DNA of 64,000 nucleotides from Caballeronia fortuita (GTDB lineage: Bacteria; Pseudomonadota; Gammaproteobacteria; Burkholderiales; Burkholderiaceae), in NCBI RefSeq assembly GCF_001544835.2, contig NZ_FCNX02000024.1, positions 29,109 through 93,108 on the forward strand, read 5' to 3'. The notes below the pieces were generated by a model that made no database searches, was not told the DNA's origin, and worked only from the letters and a program-made list of their open reading frames with translations. Below, piece by piece: positions 8,581 to 16,933 of this stretch (positions are counted from its first letter, which is position 1; every line of letters begins with the position of its first letter). A program made the translations under genes and the position numbers.

Positions 8581-9335
8581 GTGCGACCGCTCCCGGCGCG
8601 CGCCCATTCGCGGGTCTCGGCCATGAGCTTCGTATGCGTCAGGTCGAGTTGCAGCGGCGTGATCGAAACGAAGCCGTTCGCGACCGCGTGAAAATCCGTG
8701 CCTTCGCTCGCGTCGAGCGCGTCGCCCGACGGGCCGATCCAGTAGATCGGATTGCCGCGCGGATCGCTTTGACGGATGACTGGCTGCGACGGATGACGCT
8801 TGCCGAGGCGCGTCACTTTCCAGTCGCCCAACTCATCATAAGGCAGGCTCGGAATGTTCACGTTCAGCAACGGATGACCCGGCATCGGATGTTCGAGGAA
8901 ATGCGCGACGATCTCGGCCGCGACGCGCGCGGCGTCGTCGAGATGGAGCCAGTCGCGTCCGACGAGCGAAAACGCGATCGCCGGAATGCCGAACATGAAG
9001 CCTTCGGTCGCGGCGGCCACCGTGCCGGAATACAGCGTGTCTTCGCCGACGTTCTGCCCGTTGTTGATGCCCGACACGACGAGATCCGGCCGATGCTCGA
9101 GCATGCCCGTGAGCGCGATGTGCACGGAATCGGTCGGCGTACCGTTCACGAAATTGAAACCGTTGGGCGCCTGATGAACGCTCAAGGGCCGCGACAGCGT
9201 AAGCGAGTTTGACGAGCCGCTGCAGTTCTGCTCCGGCGCCATCACCGTCACTTCGCCGAGCGGCTGCAGGACGCCGTGCAGCACATTGATGCCGCGCGCC
9301 AGATAACCGTCGTCGTTGCTGAGTAGGATTCGCAT
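8577..9335 (-). CDS. surE: 5'/3'-nucleotidase SurE
   Basis: Survival protein E, a metal-dependent phosphatase acting on 5' and 3' nucleotides and short polyphosphate. The 252-residue protein starts MRILLSNDDGY, with the metal-binding Asp8-Asp9 pair, followed by EQNCSGSSNSLT and SGINNGQNVGEDTLYSGTVAAA family motifs. The ATG at 9335 is the conserved start; the frame runs upstream without homology. The stop overlaps the pcm start by four bases. It is the first gene of the surE-pcm-nlpD-rpoS run and divergent from the oxidoreductase at 9416, so its promoter lies in 9336-9415. Confidence 0.96.
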   Translation of the reverse strand: MRILLSNDDGYLARGINVLHGVLQPLGEVTVMAPEQNCSGSSNSLTLSRPLSVHQAPNGFNFVNGTPTDSVHIALTGMLEHRPDLVVSGINNGQNVGEDTLYSGTVAAATEGFMFGIPAIAFSLVGRDWLHLDDAARVAAEIVAHFLEHPMPGHPLLNVNIPSLPYDELGDWKVTRLGKRHPSQPVIRQSDPRGNPIYWIGPSGDALDASEGTDFHAVANGFVSITPLQLDLTHTKLMAETREWARAGSGRT

Positions 9336-9415
9336 CCGACGATTGTAACCGAGGAAAGTGGCGCGACGACGACTCGAACTGCCATACACTGAGCCACGTT
9401 CAACGAGGAGAAACC

Positions 9416-10390
9416 ATGCGCGCAGTACGATGCAACGAACACGGATTGCCCCATACGCTTTCGATCGAAACGCTGCCCGATCTGCGTCCGGAAGCGGGCG
9501 AAGTCATCATCGACGTGAAGGCGGCGAGCGTGAACTTTCCCGACGTGCTCATCATCCAGAACAAGTACCAGTTCAAGCCGCCGCTGCCTTTCACGCCCGG
9601 CGCGGAATTCGCGGGCGTCGTGCGCGAAACCGGCGCGGGCGTCACGCGTCTTGCGCCCGGCATGCGCGTGGCCGCCTACACCGCGCAAGGCGCGTTCGCG
9701 GAACAGGCGCGCGCGAAGGAGACGGATTGCGTCGTGTTGCCCGATGACGTCGATCTCGCCGATTCCGCCGCGTTCACGCTCGCTTACGGCACGTCGTATC
9801 ACGCGCTCGTCGATCGCGGCGAACTGAAAGCCGGCGACACGCTGCTCGTGCTCGGCGCGGCGGGCGGCGTCGGCGTCGCGGCGATCCAGATCGGCAAGAT
9901 CGTCGGCGCGCGCGTGATCGCGGCCGCATCGAGCGCCGAGAAACTCGCGTTCTGCCGCGAGCATGGCGCGGACGAGGTCATCGACTACACGAGCGAAGAC
10001 TTGCGCGAGCGCGTCAAGACGTTGACGGCGGGCAACGGGCCGGATGTCATCTTCGATCCCGTCGGCGGCGCGTACGCGGAACCCGCGTTTCGCAGCATCG
10101 GCTGGCGCGGGCGGTATCTCGTCGTCGGCTTCGCGAACGGCGAGATTCCGAAACTGCCGCTCAATCTCGCGCTGCTGAAAGGCGCGAGCATCGTCGGCGT
10201 TTTCTGGGGCGGTCACATGCAGCGCGAGCACGCGCGCGCTGACGAGGAATTTGCGACGATGGTCGACTGGATCAAGGCCGGCAAGCTGCGGCCCGTCGTC
10301 ACGAAACGTTATTCGCTCGATGAGACGCCGCAAGCGCTCGACGACATGATGAATCGCCGCGTCACCGGGAAGGTCGTGATCGAGCCGTGA
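9416..10390 (+). CDS. NAD(P)H:quinone oxidoreductase-like MDR family protein
   Basis: A 324-residue medium-chain dehydrogenase/reductase without the zinc ligands of alcohol dehydrogenases, of the QOR type. It has the N-terminal GroES-like fold (SVNFPDVLIIQNKYQFKPPLPFTPGAEFAG) and the nucleotide-binding motif LGAAGGVGVAAIQIGK. Such enzymes reduce quinones or enones with NADPH; some homologues act in acyl-CoA side paths, so the substrate is open. AGGAG precedes the ATG (AACGAGGAGAAACC). It stands alone, divergent from surE and convergent with the glycosyltransferase. Confidence 0.85.
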   Translation: MRAVRCNEHGLPHTLSIETLPDLRPEAGEVIIDVKAASVNFPDVLIIQNKYQFKPPLPFTPGAEFAGVVRETGAGVTRLAPGMRVAAYTAQGAFAEQARAKETDCVVLPDDVDLADSAAFTLAYGTSYHALVDRGELKAGDTLLVLGAAGGVGVAAIQIGKIVGARVIAAASSAEKLAFCREHGADEVIDYTSEDLRERVKTLTAGNGPDVIFDPVGGAYAEPAFRSIGWRGRYLVVGFANGEIPKLPLNLALLKGASIVGVFWGGHMQREHARADEEFATMVDWIKAGKLRPVVTKRYSLDETPQALDDMMNRRVTGKVVIEP

Positions 10391-10399
10391 TGCTCGCGC

Positions 10400-11383
10400 T
10401 CAGAAGCGCCGCGATTGCGCGCCGGGCAACATGCCGATGCGCGTCGCTTGCGGCGTCTGCATCGGCTTGGCATCGGCGAAATCGGTCATCGGATAATGAT
10501 GCGGCGCGCGCGCATGCTTGCCATGCAGCCGCTGAAACGCGGACGTCACGCGCCGCACGCTCAGCAGGCGTTGCCACAAGCGTTCGCGAAGGCTGCCGAA
10601 CGGCAGCAAGGACGGCGGCAACACGACCGCGCCCGGACCCCAGCCCGGACGCCACGAGCGCGCGAGACCTTGACGCATGAAGAGGGAAAGAGTTGGCACG
10701 CCGATGCACGATGCGAGATGACCGAGACCGGAATCGTTGCCGATGAACCACGACGACTCCGCGATCCACGCCGCAACTTCGTTCAGACGCGGCAGCGCGT
10801 TGACCTCGCAGCCTTCTTCCGCGATATCGCCCCAGACGCCGAATTCCGCCGGCGCGACGAGAAAGCTCGGCTGCAAGCGGCGACGCGCGAGCACACGCGA
10901 TAGCGCGAGAAATTTCCTGCGGCTCCACATCTTCTCGGGATGGCTGCCCGTCGGATGAATGACGACGCGATCGGCGAAGCGCCCGCGCATGACGCCGGCC
11001 GGCACGACGAGACCGTTCGCGCGCGTCACGTCCGCAAGACCGAGCACGTTCGCCGCGATATCGACGATACGGTCCACCATGTGCTTCGAACCGCCGTATT
11101 CCGGCAGCGCAGCGAGACAGAGGGTCTTGCCGGAGCGGCTCAGCGTGGCGGCGTAGTCGGTCGGGCGAAGCTCGATCACGGTGTCGAACGCGCCCTGGCA
11201 AGCGTCGCGATGTCCGACGGTGATGCGGGGAAACCAGTCGGCGAGTTGCTCCGCAACCCAGCCGAACACGACCGGGCGATATCCGTTGCGGATGAGATTG
11301 TCGACGAGCACGAGCCCGATGAGGCTGTCGCCGATCGGCGATGGCAACACCACCGCTATCGAACCGTCAGTTCGCAGTTTCAT
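10400..11383 (-). CDS. Glycosyltransferase family 9 (heptosyltransferase-like)
   Basis: ADP-heptose:LPS heptosyltransferase-type enzyme of about 327 residues. Visible features are an N-terminal Rossmann half (IAVVLPSPIGDSLIGLVLVDNL), the link region VVIHPTGSHPEKMWSRRKF, and the C-terminal donor site FIGNDSGLGHLASCIGVPTLSLF typical of GT9. It probably adds a sugar to lipopolysaccharide or a related glycan; the acceptor is unknown. The start is uncertain: ATG at 11383 (MKLRTDGS) fits the fold, ATG at 11434 is the alternative, and neither has a clear ribosome site. No LPS cluster surrounds it. Confidence 0.78.
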   Translation of the reverse strand: MKLRTDGSIAVVLPSPIGDSLIGLVLVDNLIRNGYRPVVFGWVAEQLADWFPRITVGHRDACQGAFDTVIELRPTDYAATLSRSGKTLCLAALPEYGGSKHMVDRIVDIAANVLGLADVTRANGLVVPAGVMRGRFADRVVIHPTGSHPEKMWSRRKFLALSRVLARRRLQPSFLVAPAEFGVWGDIAEEGCEVNALPRLNEVAAWIAESSWFIGNDSGLGHLASCIGVPTLSLFMRQGLARSWRPGWGPGAVVLPPSLLPFGSLRERLWQRLLSVRRVTSAFQRLHGKHARAPHHYPMTDFADAKPMQTPQATRIGMLPGAQSRRF

Positions 11384-11635
11384 TGCTGGTCTCGCGGGAA
11401 GCGCGTCGGCGAACGCCGCGCAGATTCCGCGCATGATGTGCGGCTGCAAAGTGTCGCTCGATTGCGTTACGGCTTGATGTGCCTTTGGCGTCCGTTCACC
11501 CGAAAATGACGGCGGCCAGTTCGCAGCCCGCCGCACGACGCCGGTTCAGCGCAGCATGATAGCGAGGTCGGAAGTACCGTGCCAGAACGGATATTCCCAA
11601 AAAGGTCCTGCGCGTTGCCGCAAGCGTCGCCTGCC

Positions 11636-12460
11636 TCAGAGCTTCTCGGTTTCGCCGCTCTTCGGCTGCCACTTCATCAGCCTGCGCTCGACCAGCGCGA
11701 CGAGGCCGTCGAGCACGAGCGCGAATGCGGTCAGCACGAGAATGCCCGCGAAGACCGTGTTGATATCGAACGTGCCTTCGGCTTGAAGAATCAGATAGCC
11801 GACGCCGCGCGCCGAGCCGAGATATTCACCGACCACCGAGCCGACGAACGCAAGTCCCACCGACGTATGCAGGCTCGAAAACACCCAGCTCGTCGCGCTC
11901 GGCAGATAGACATGCCGCAGCAGTTGCTTGCGATTCGCGCCGAGCATGCGCGCGTTCGCGAGCACGACCGGGCTCACTTCCTTCACGCCCTGATAGACGT
12001 TGAAGAACACGATGAAGAAGACCAGCGTCACGCCGAGCGCGACCTTCGACCAGATGCCCAAGCCGAACCACACCGCGAAGATCGGCGCGAGAATCACGCG
12101 CGGCATCGAGTTGGCGGCCTTGATGTAGGGATCGAGGAGCGCGCTCGTCGTCGGCGCGAGCGCGAGCCACAGACCGACACCGAGTCCGGACACCGTGCCG
12201 ATGACGAACGCCAGCACCGTTTCGATCAGCGTCACCCACAGATGGATGTAGATCTCGCCGCCCGTAAACCACTCCCAGATACGCACGAGCACCTTCTGCG
12301 GCTCGCCGAAAAAGAACGCGGCCTTGTTGGCGTCGTCGAAATAGAAAGGCGGCACGAGCGTCGGGCTCGTCAGCACGTACCACAGCGCAAAGCACGCGAG
12401 CAGCAGCAGCCATTGCCACACGATGAGATTCGCTCGATTCGGGCGCAGCTTGTTCCACAT
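11636..12460 (-). CDS. ABC transporter permease, nitrate/sulfonate/taurine type
   Basis: A 274-residue inner-membrane permease with about six membrane spans and the EAA-type motif facing the ATPase (ANARMLGANRKQLLRHVYLPSATSWVF). It resembles SsuC/TauC/NrtB permeases. It is the last gene of a SBP-ATPase-permease operon read leftward, 13 bases after the ATPase. The substrate cannot be read from the sequence; members carry sulfonates, nitrate, pyrimidine precursors or aromatic acids. The family call is firm, the cargo is not. Confidence 0.88.
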   Translation of the reverse strand: MWNKLRPNRANLIVWQWLLLLACFALWYVLTSPTLVPPFYFDDANKAAFFFGEPQKVLVRIWEWFTGGEIYIHLWVTLIETVLAFVIGTVSGLGVGLWLALAPTTSALLDPYIKAANSMPRVILAPIFAVWFGLGIWSKVALGVTLVFFIVFFNVYQGVKEVSPVVLANARMLGANRKQLLRHVYLPSATSWVFSSLHTSVGLAFVGSVVGEYLGSARGVGYLILQAEGTFDINTVFAGILVLTAFALVLDGLVALVERRLMKWQPKSGETEKL

Positions 12461-12473
12461 GGTCGTTATCGTC

Positions 12474-13304
12474 TTATTCGGCGGCGGCGGGCTTCAGTTG
12501 CTGCTGATAGCCCTTCAACACTTCCTCGCGCAGCACGCCCCAGATTTGCGCGTGCAATTCGACGAAGCGCGGATGCGAGCGGATCTCGGCGACATCGCGC
12601 GGACGCGGCAGATCGATCGCGAATTCACCGATCGGATGCGTGCCCGGTCCCGCCGCCAGCACGACGACCCGGTCGGACATCGAGATCGCTTCGTCGAGAT
12701 CGTGCGTGATGAAGAGCACGGCCTTGCGCTTGGCGGCCCAAAGGTCGAGCAGTTCGTTTTCCATCAACTGACGCGTTTGAATGTCCAGCGCGGAGAACGG
12801 CTCGTCCATCAGGATGATGTCGGGATCGAGGATGAGCGTCTGCGCCATCGCGACGCGCTTTCTCATGCCGCCCGACAACTGATGCGGATAACGATCGCCG
12901 AATCCGCCGAGGCCTACGCGCTTCAGCCATTCCTCGCCGCGTTTTTCGGCTTCGGCCTTCGGCACGCCCTGAAACGCAAGGCCGGCCGTCACGTTGTCGA
13001 GGGCCGAGCGCCACGGCATGAGGCCATCGGCCTGAAACATGTAGCCCGCGCGCCGGTTGATGCCCTTCAGCTTCTCGCCGAACACGCTTACCGTGCCCGA
13101 TGAAGGTTCGAGCAATCCCGCCGATACGTTGAGCAGCGTCGACTTGCCGCAGCCGGTCGGCCCGACGACCGACACGAACTCGCCGGGCGCGATCGCGAGG
13201 TTCGTATCGCGGACCGCCGTATAACGATCGCGGCGACGCTCGCGCGATGCGAACGTGCACGTGACGTCTTCCAGCGCGAGCGCATAGTTCGATGACGAGG
13301 ACAT
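12474..13304 (-). CDS. ABC transporter ATP-binding protein, nitrate/sulfonate/taurine type
   Basis: ATPase that powers the adjacent permease. The 276 residues contain Walker A GPTGCGKST, Q-loop FQADGLMPWRS, signature LSGGM, Walker B IILMDEP with the catalytic Glu, and the switch His in LFITHDLDEA. The signature is LSGGM rather than LSGGQ, a change common in this subfamily. It begins 3 bases after the binding-protein stop, showing tight coupling, and probably associates with the membrane through the permease at 11636-12460. Confidence 0.92.
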   Translation of the reverse strand: MSSSSNYALALEDVTCTFASRERRRDRYTAVRDTNLAIAPGEFVSVVGPTGCGKSTLLNVSAGLLEPSSGTVSVFGEKLKGINRRAGYMFQADGLMPWRSALDNVTAGLAFQGVPKAEAEKRGEEWLKRVGLGGFGDRYPHQLSGGMRKRVAMAQTLILDPDIILMDEPFSALDIQTRQLMENELLDLWAAKRKAVLFITHDLDEAISMSDRVVVLAAGPGTHPIGEFAIDLPRPRDVAEIRSHPRFVELHAQIWGVLREEVLKGYQQQLKPAAAE

Positions 13305-13307
13305 CGA

Positions 13308-14345
13308 TCAGACCTTGACGCTCGCGAGCGCCTTCTTGACGAAATCGTTGGTCCAGGTCTTCGACAGGTCGATCGGCTTGCCCTTCACGGTTTCGTCGAA
13401 GGCCTGCAGCGTCTTGAGCGAGGTCGCGGGACCGTCGGCGGGCATCAGGCCGTCCGGCGACAGCGCTTCCTTCACGTGCTGCCACGAATCCAGATACAGC
13501 GCGCGATCGCCGAGCAGATAGCTCTCCGGCACCGTCGAGATGAGGTCCTTGCCCGAGGCGCCTTGCAGCCATTTCAGCGCGCGCACCATCGCGTTCGTGA
13601 GCGCCTGCGTCGTGTTCGGATTCTTCGTGATGAAGCTCTGCGATGCGTACAGGCAACCCGCCGGCATGTTGCCGCCGAACACCTTGACCGTGTCCGCGAG
13701 CGTGCGCGTGTCCGACACGATGCGGATATCGCCCGCGCGGTCGAGCTTGGTCATCACCGGATCGAGATTGGCGATGGCGTCGATCTGGCCGGATTGCAGC
13801 GCGGCGATCGCACCCGCGCCCGCGCCCACGCCGATGAACGACACATCGGTCGCCTTCAGCCCTGCCTGCGCGAGCACGAAGCTCGCCATGATCGACGTCG
13901 ACGAGCCCGGCGCCGTCACGCCGATCTTCTTGCCTTTCAGGTCCGCGACCGATTTGTAGTTCGGCATCGCCTTCTTCGATACGGCAAGCACGATCTGCGG
14001 CGCGCGCCCCTGCAGCACGAATTCGCGGAAATACTGGTTTTTCGCCTGCAGGAGCAGCGTGTGCTCGAACGCGCCCGAGACGACATCCGCGCTGCCGCCG
14101 ACCGCCGCCTGCAGCGCCTTCGCGCCGCCCGCGAAATCGGCGATCTCGATGTTGAGCCCTTCGTCCTTGAAGTAGTTGCGGCGCTCCGCAATGGTGAGCG
14201 GCAGATAGTAGAAGAGATTTTTGCCGCCGACCGCGATCGATACCTTGGTCTGCTCGAGCTTGCTCTGCGCGAGCGCGAGCGGCATGCCCGACATCGCTCC
14301 ACCCGCGAGCACGACGCCGCTCGCGATGAACGTTCTGCGTTTCAT
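13308..14345 (-). CDS. ABC transporter substrate-binding protein, NMT1/TauA-like
   Basis: Periplasmic binding protein of 345 residues. The N-terminus MKRRTFIASGVVLAGGAMSG has a twin-arginine (RRxFI) export signal ending near ALAQS. The mature part shows the NMT1/SsuA pattern: LFYYLPLTIAERRNYFKDEGL, a G-rich ligand loop GGSADVVSGAFEHT, DLKGKKIGVTAPGSSTS and LQSGQIDAIANLDPV. It gives specificity to the transporter formed with the two genes downstream. The adjacent CoA-transferase (38 bases upstream) suggests a carboxylic acid that is then activated with CoA; this is inference. Confidence 0.87.
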   Translation of the reverse strand: MKRRTFIASGVVLAGGAMSGMPLALAQSKLEQTKVSIAVGGKNLFYYLPLTIAERRNYFKDEGLNIEIADFAGGAKALQAAVGGSADVVSGAFEHTLLLQAKNQYFREFVLQGRAPQIVLAVSKKAMPNYKSVADLKGKKIGVTAPGSSTSIMASFVLAQAGLKATDVSFIGVGAGAGAIAALQSGQIDAIANLDPVMTKLDRAGDIRIVSDTRTLADTVKVFGGNMPAGCLYASQSFITKNPNTTQALTNAMVRALKWLQGASGKDLISTVPESYLLGDRALYLDSWQHVKEALSPDGLMPADGPATSLKTLQAFDETVKGKPIDLSKTWTNDFVKKALASVKV

Positions 14346-14383
14346 CGTTGTGTCTCCTGGAATTCTTGTTGTCCGCGCGTGCC

Positions 14384-15589
14384 TCAGATCACCTTGGCCG
14401 CGCGCAGCCGCGCGATATCGTCGGCATGATACCCGAGCGTCTGAAGTACTTCATCCGTGTGTTCACCGAGTTGCGGCCCGAGCCAGCGCGTTTCGCCGGG
14501 CGTCTCGGAGAGCTTCGGCGTCACGTTCGGCAACGTGATCTCGCGGCCGTCCTGCCACGGAAAACGCTGCAGCATCTGACGCGCGATGTACTGCGGATCG
14601 GTGAACATGTCGGCCACGCTGTAGATGCGGCCTGCGGGCACGTCGGCGGCATTGAGCACGGCGAGCGCTTCGTCGATGCTGCGCGTGGACAGCCACGCGG
14701 CGATGGCGTCGTCGATTTCCTGCGTGCGCGGCACGCGCCCGTCGTTCGAGGCGAGCGCGGGATCGTCGGCGAGATCGGCGCGCTCGATCGCGTTCATGAG
14801 GCGCTTGAAGATCGGATCGCTGTTGCCGCCGATCACGATGCTGCCATCGCGGCACGGATACGTATTCGACGGCACGATGCCCGGCAGCGACGCACCCGTG
14901 CGCTCGCGCACCATGCCGTACACGCCGTATTCCGGAACGACGCTTTCCATCATGTTGAAGACGGCTTCGTACAGCGCGACGTCGACGACCTGCCCCTTGC
15001 CGCCGTTCACGCGCACGTTATGCAGCGCCATCATCGCGCCGATCACGCCGTGCAACGCCGCGATGGAGTCGCCGATCGATATGCCGATGCGCGGTGGCGG
15101 CAAGTCCGGATAGCCGGTGATATGGCGCAGACCGCCCATCGATTCCGCGATCGCGCCGAAGCCCGGGCGATCGCGATACGGACCGGTCTGGCCGTAGCCG
15201 GACAGCCGCACCATCACGAGAGCGGGATTCTCCGCCGAGAGCGTTTCGTAGCCGAGGCCGAGCTTTTCGAGCAGACCGGGCCGGAAGTTTTCGATGACGA
15301 TATCGGCTTCCTTCGCGAGCCGGCGCACGATTTCCTTGCCTTCGTCCGCCTTGAGATTGATCGTCACGGACTTCTTGTTGCGCGCCTGCACCGCCCACCA
15401 CAGCGACGTGCCGCCGACTTCCGGATAAAGCTTGCGCCACTTGCGCAGCGGATCGCCGCCGTTCGGGTCCTCGATCTTGATGACGTCGGCGCCGAACTCG
15501 CCCATGAAGCGCGCGGCGAACGGGCCGGCGATGAGCGTGCCGAGTTCCAGCACCTTGACCCCGGCGAGCGGTCCCGTCGTTGTGGTCAT
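14384..15589 (-). CDS. Class III (CaiB/BaiF-type) CoA-transferase
   Basis: A 401-residue CoA-transferase of the family of formyl-CoA transferase and succinyl-CoA:substrate transferases. It starts with LAGVKVLELGTLIAGPFAARFMGEFGADVIKIE, typical of the fold, and has the catalytic Asp174 in SIGDSIAALHG, which forms the aspartyl-CoA intermediate. The ATG at 15589 follows GGAG and begins the homology; the frame runs further up without similarity. The acyl substrate is unknown. It is immediately upstream of the ABC transporter, suggesting uptake and activation of the same organic acid. Confidence 0.9.
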   Translation of the reverse strand: MTTTTGPLAGVKVLELGTLIAGPFAARFMGEFGADVIKIEDPNGGDPLRKWRKLYPEVGGTSLWWAVQARNKKSVTINLKADEGKEIVRRLAKEADIVIENFRPGLLEKLGLGYETLSAENPALVMVRLSGYGQTGPYRDRPGFGAIAESMGGLRHITGYPDLPPPRIGISIGDSIAALHGVIGAMMALHNVRVNGGKGQVVDVALYEAVFNMMESVVPEYGVYGMVRERTGASLPGIVPSNTYPCRDGSIVIGGNSDPIFKRLMNAIERADLADDPALASNDGRVPRTQEIDDAIAAWLSTRSIDEALAVLNAADVPAGRIYSVADMFTDPQYIARQMLQRFPWQDGREITLPNVTPKLSETPGETRWLGPQLGEHTDEVLQTLGYHADDIARLRAAKVI

Positions 15590-15615
15590 GGCTGCGTCTC
15601 CTTTTATGTGTTTTC

Positions 15616-15840
15616 TCAGAGCGGGATATCGAGCGGCTTGAAGCGCGGCGTGCCGTCGGCGAGCGTCTCGTTGAACATCGCGGCGGGCCGCACCCACAAG
15701 CCGCGTTCATGCGGCCAGAGATGCTCGTAGACGATCATCGCTTCTTCGGTTTCCGAGTGGCGCGCCACGCCGATCACGCGATACAGCCCGCCCTTGTAGT
15801 GACGATGCGTCGCGAGCGCGAGTGCTTCGGTTTCTGTCAT
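15616..15840 (-). CDS. DUF1653 family small protein
   Basis: A 74-residue soluble protein with the DUF1653 pattern: HRHYKGGLYRVIGVARHSETEEAMIVYEHLW and RPAAMFNET near the C-terminus. It looks like a small beta-barrel; no biochemical role is established for the family. AAAGGACTCC upstream selects the ATG at 15840; another ATG six codons earlier (15858) has no such site. It sits 14 bases after recR and 26 bases before the CoA-transferase, so it is probably co-transcribed with both. Confidence 0.85.
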   Translation of the reverse strand: MTETEALALATHRHYKGGLYRVIGVARHSETEEAMIVYEHLWPHERGLWVRPAAMFNETLADGTPRFKPLDIPL

Positions 15841-15854
15841 CGACTGGAGTCCTT

Positions 15855-16451
15855 TCATACGGAGCGGCGATCGAGCATCGCACGCGCGATCGTGCCGGCA
15901 TCGACATATTCGAGCTCGCCGCCGACGGGCACGCCGCGCGCGAGCCGCGTCACCTTTAGGCCCTTGCTCTTGAGCGTCTGCGCGAGATAGTGTGCGGTCG
16001 CTTCGCCTTCGTTCGTGAAGTTGGTGGCGAGCACGATTTCCTGCACGACGCCGTCGAGCGCGCGGTTGATGAGCCGCTCGAAGTGGATTTCCTTCGGCCC
16101 GATGCCGTCGAGCGGGCTCAGGCGCCCCATCAGCACGAAGTAGAGCCCGCGATACGTGAGCGTCTGTTCGAGCATGATCTGATCGGCGGGCGTTTCCACC
16201 ACGCACAGCAACGCCGGATCGCGCTCTTCGTCGCTGCAGACTTCGCAGATCTCGCTTTCCGTGAAGGTGTTGCACTTCTCGCAGTGCTTCAGATTCCCGG
16301 TCGCGAACAGCAGCGAATTGCCGAGCTTTTCAGCGCCTGCGCGGTCGTGCTGCATCAGGTGATACGCCATGCGCTGCGCCGACTTCGGACCGACGCCGGG
16401 CAGCGCGCGCAGCGCTTCGACGAGCGCCGACAGGGCGGAAGGTTGTTTCAT
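15855..16451 (-). CDS. recR: Recombination protein RecR
   Basis: Works with RecF and RecO to load RecA on gapped DNA. The 198-residue protein has the N-terminal helix-hairpin-helix (LRALPGVGPKSAQRMAYHL), a four-Cys zinc finger (CEKCNTFTESEICEVC), and a Toprim domain (LLCVVETPADQIMLEQ...GVVQEIVLATNFTNEGEATAHYL). The ATG at 16451 follows GAGGACAC and is the conserved start; the frame opens earlier at 16505. The dnaX-ybaB-recR order is classic. Confidence 0.97.
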   Translation of the reverse strand: MKQPSALSALVEALRALPGVGPKSAQRMAYHLMQHDRAGAEKLGNSLLFATGNLKHCEKCNTFTESEICEVCSDEERDPALLCVVETPADQIMLEQTLTYRGLYFVLMGRLSPLDGIGPKEIHFERLINRALDGVVQEIVLATNFTNEGEATAHYLAQTLKSKGLKVTRLARGVPVGGELEYVDAGTIARAMLDRRSV

Positions 16452-16501
16452 GTGTCCTCGGTGGCGAGCCATCGGATCGGGTTCGTCCGATGGCCGCGCA
16501 A

Positions 16502-16828
16502 TCAAAACGGCATCTTGAATCCTGGCGGCATCGGCATGCCGGCGGTCATGCCGCTCATCTTCTCTTGCGTGGTGGCTTCGGCTTTGCGCACGGCGTCGTT
16601 GAACGCGGCGGCGACGAGGTCTTCGAGCATGTCCTTGTCGTCGGCGAGCAGGCTCGGGTCGATCTGCACGCGGCGCACGTCGTTCTTGCAGGTCATCGTC
16701 ACCTTCACGAGACCGGCGCCGGACTGGCCCTCGACCTCGATCTGCGCGAGCTGATCCTGCATCTTCTTCATGTTTTCCTGCATCTGCTGAGCCTGTTTCA
16801 TCAGCCCGGCGAGTTGGTTCTTCATCAT
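16502..16828 (-). CDS. YbaB/EbfC family nucleoid-associated protein
   Basis: Small DNA-binding protein of 108 residues, thought to form a dimer shaped like tweezers. The N-terminal helix MMKNQLAGLMKQAQQMQENMKKMQDQLAQIEVEG is Met/Gln-rich, as in the family, followed by a beta sheet (GLVKVTMTCKNDVRRVQIDPSLL). The C-terminus ends in a Met/Pro/Gly tail. AAGGAG precedes the paired ATG codons at 16828 and 16825. It lies between dnaX and recR. Confidence 0.95.
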   Translation of the reverse strand: MMKNQLAGLMKQAQQMQENMKKMQDQLAQIEVEGQSGAGLVKVTMTCKNDVRRVQIDPSLLADDKDMLEDLVAAAFNDAVRKAEATTQEKMSGMTAGMPMPPGFKMPF

Positions 16829-16933
16829 GGTTCGGCTCCTTACTGGAAAACGTGTGGCAAAGGCACGCGCGATGCGCGCGCCCGATATTCAGTGCGGCTG
16901 CGCGACGCCCGAGAGCGCGCCGCGCGCCTCAAT

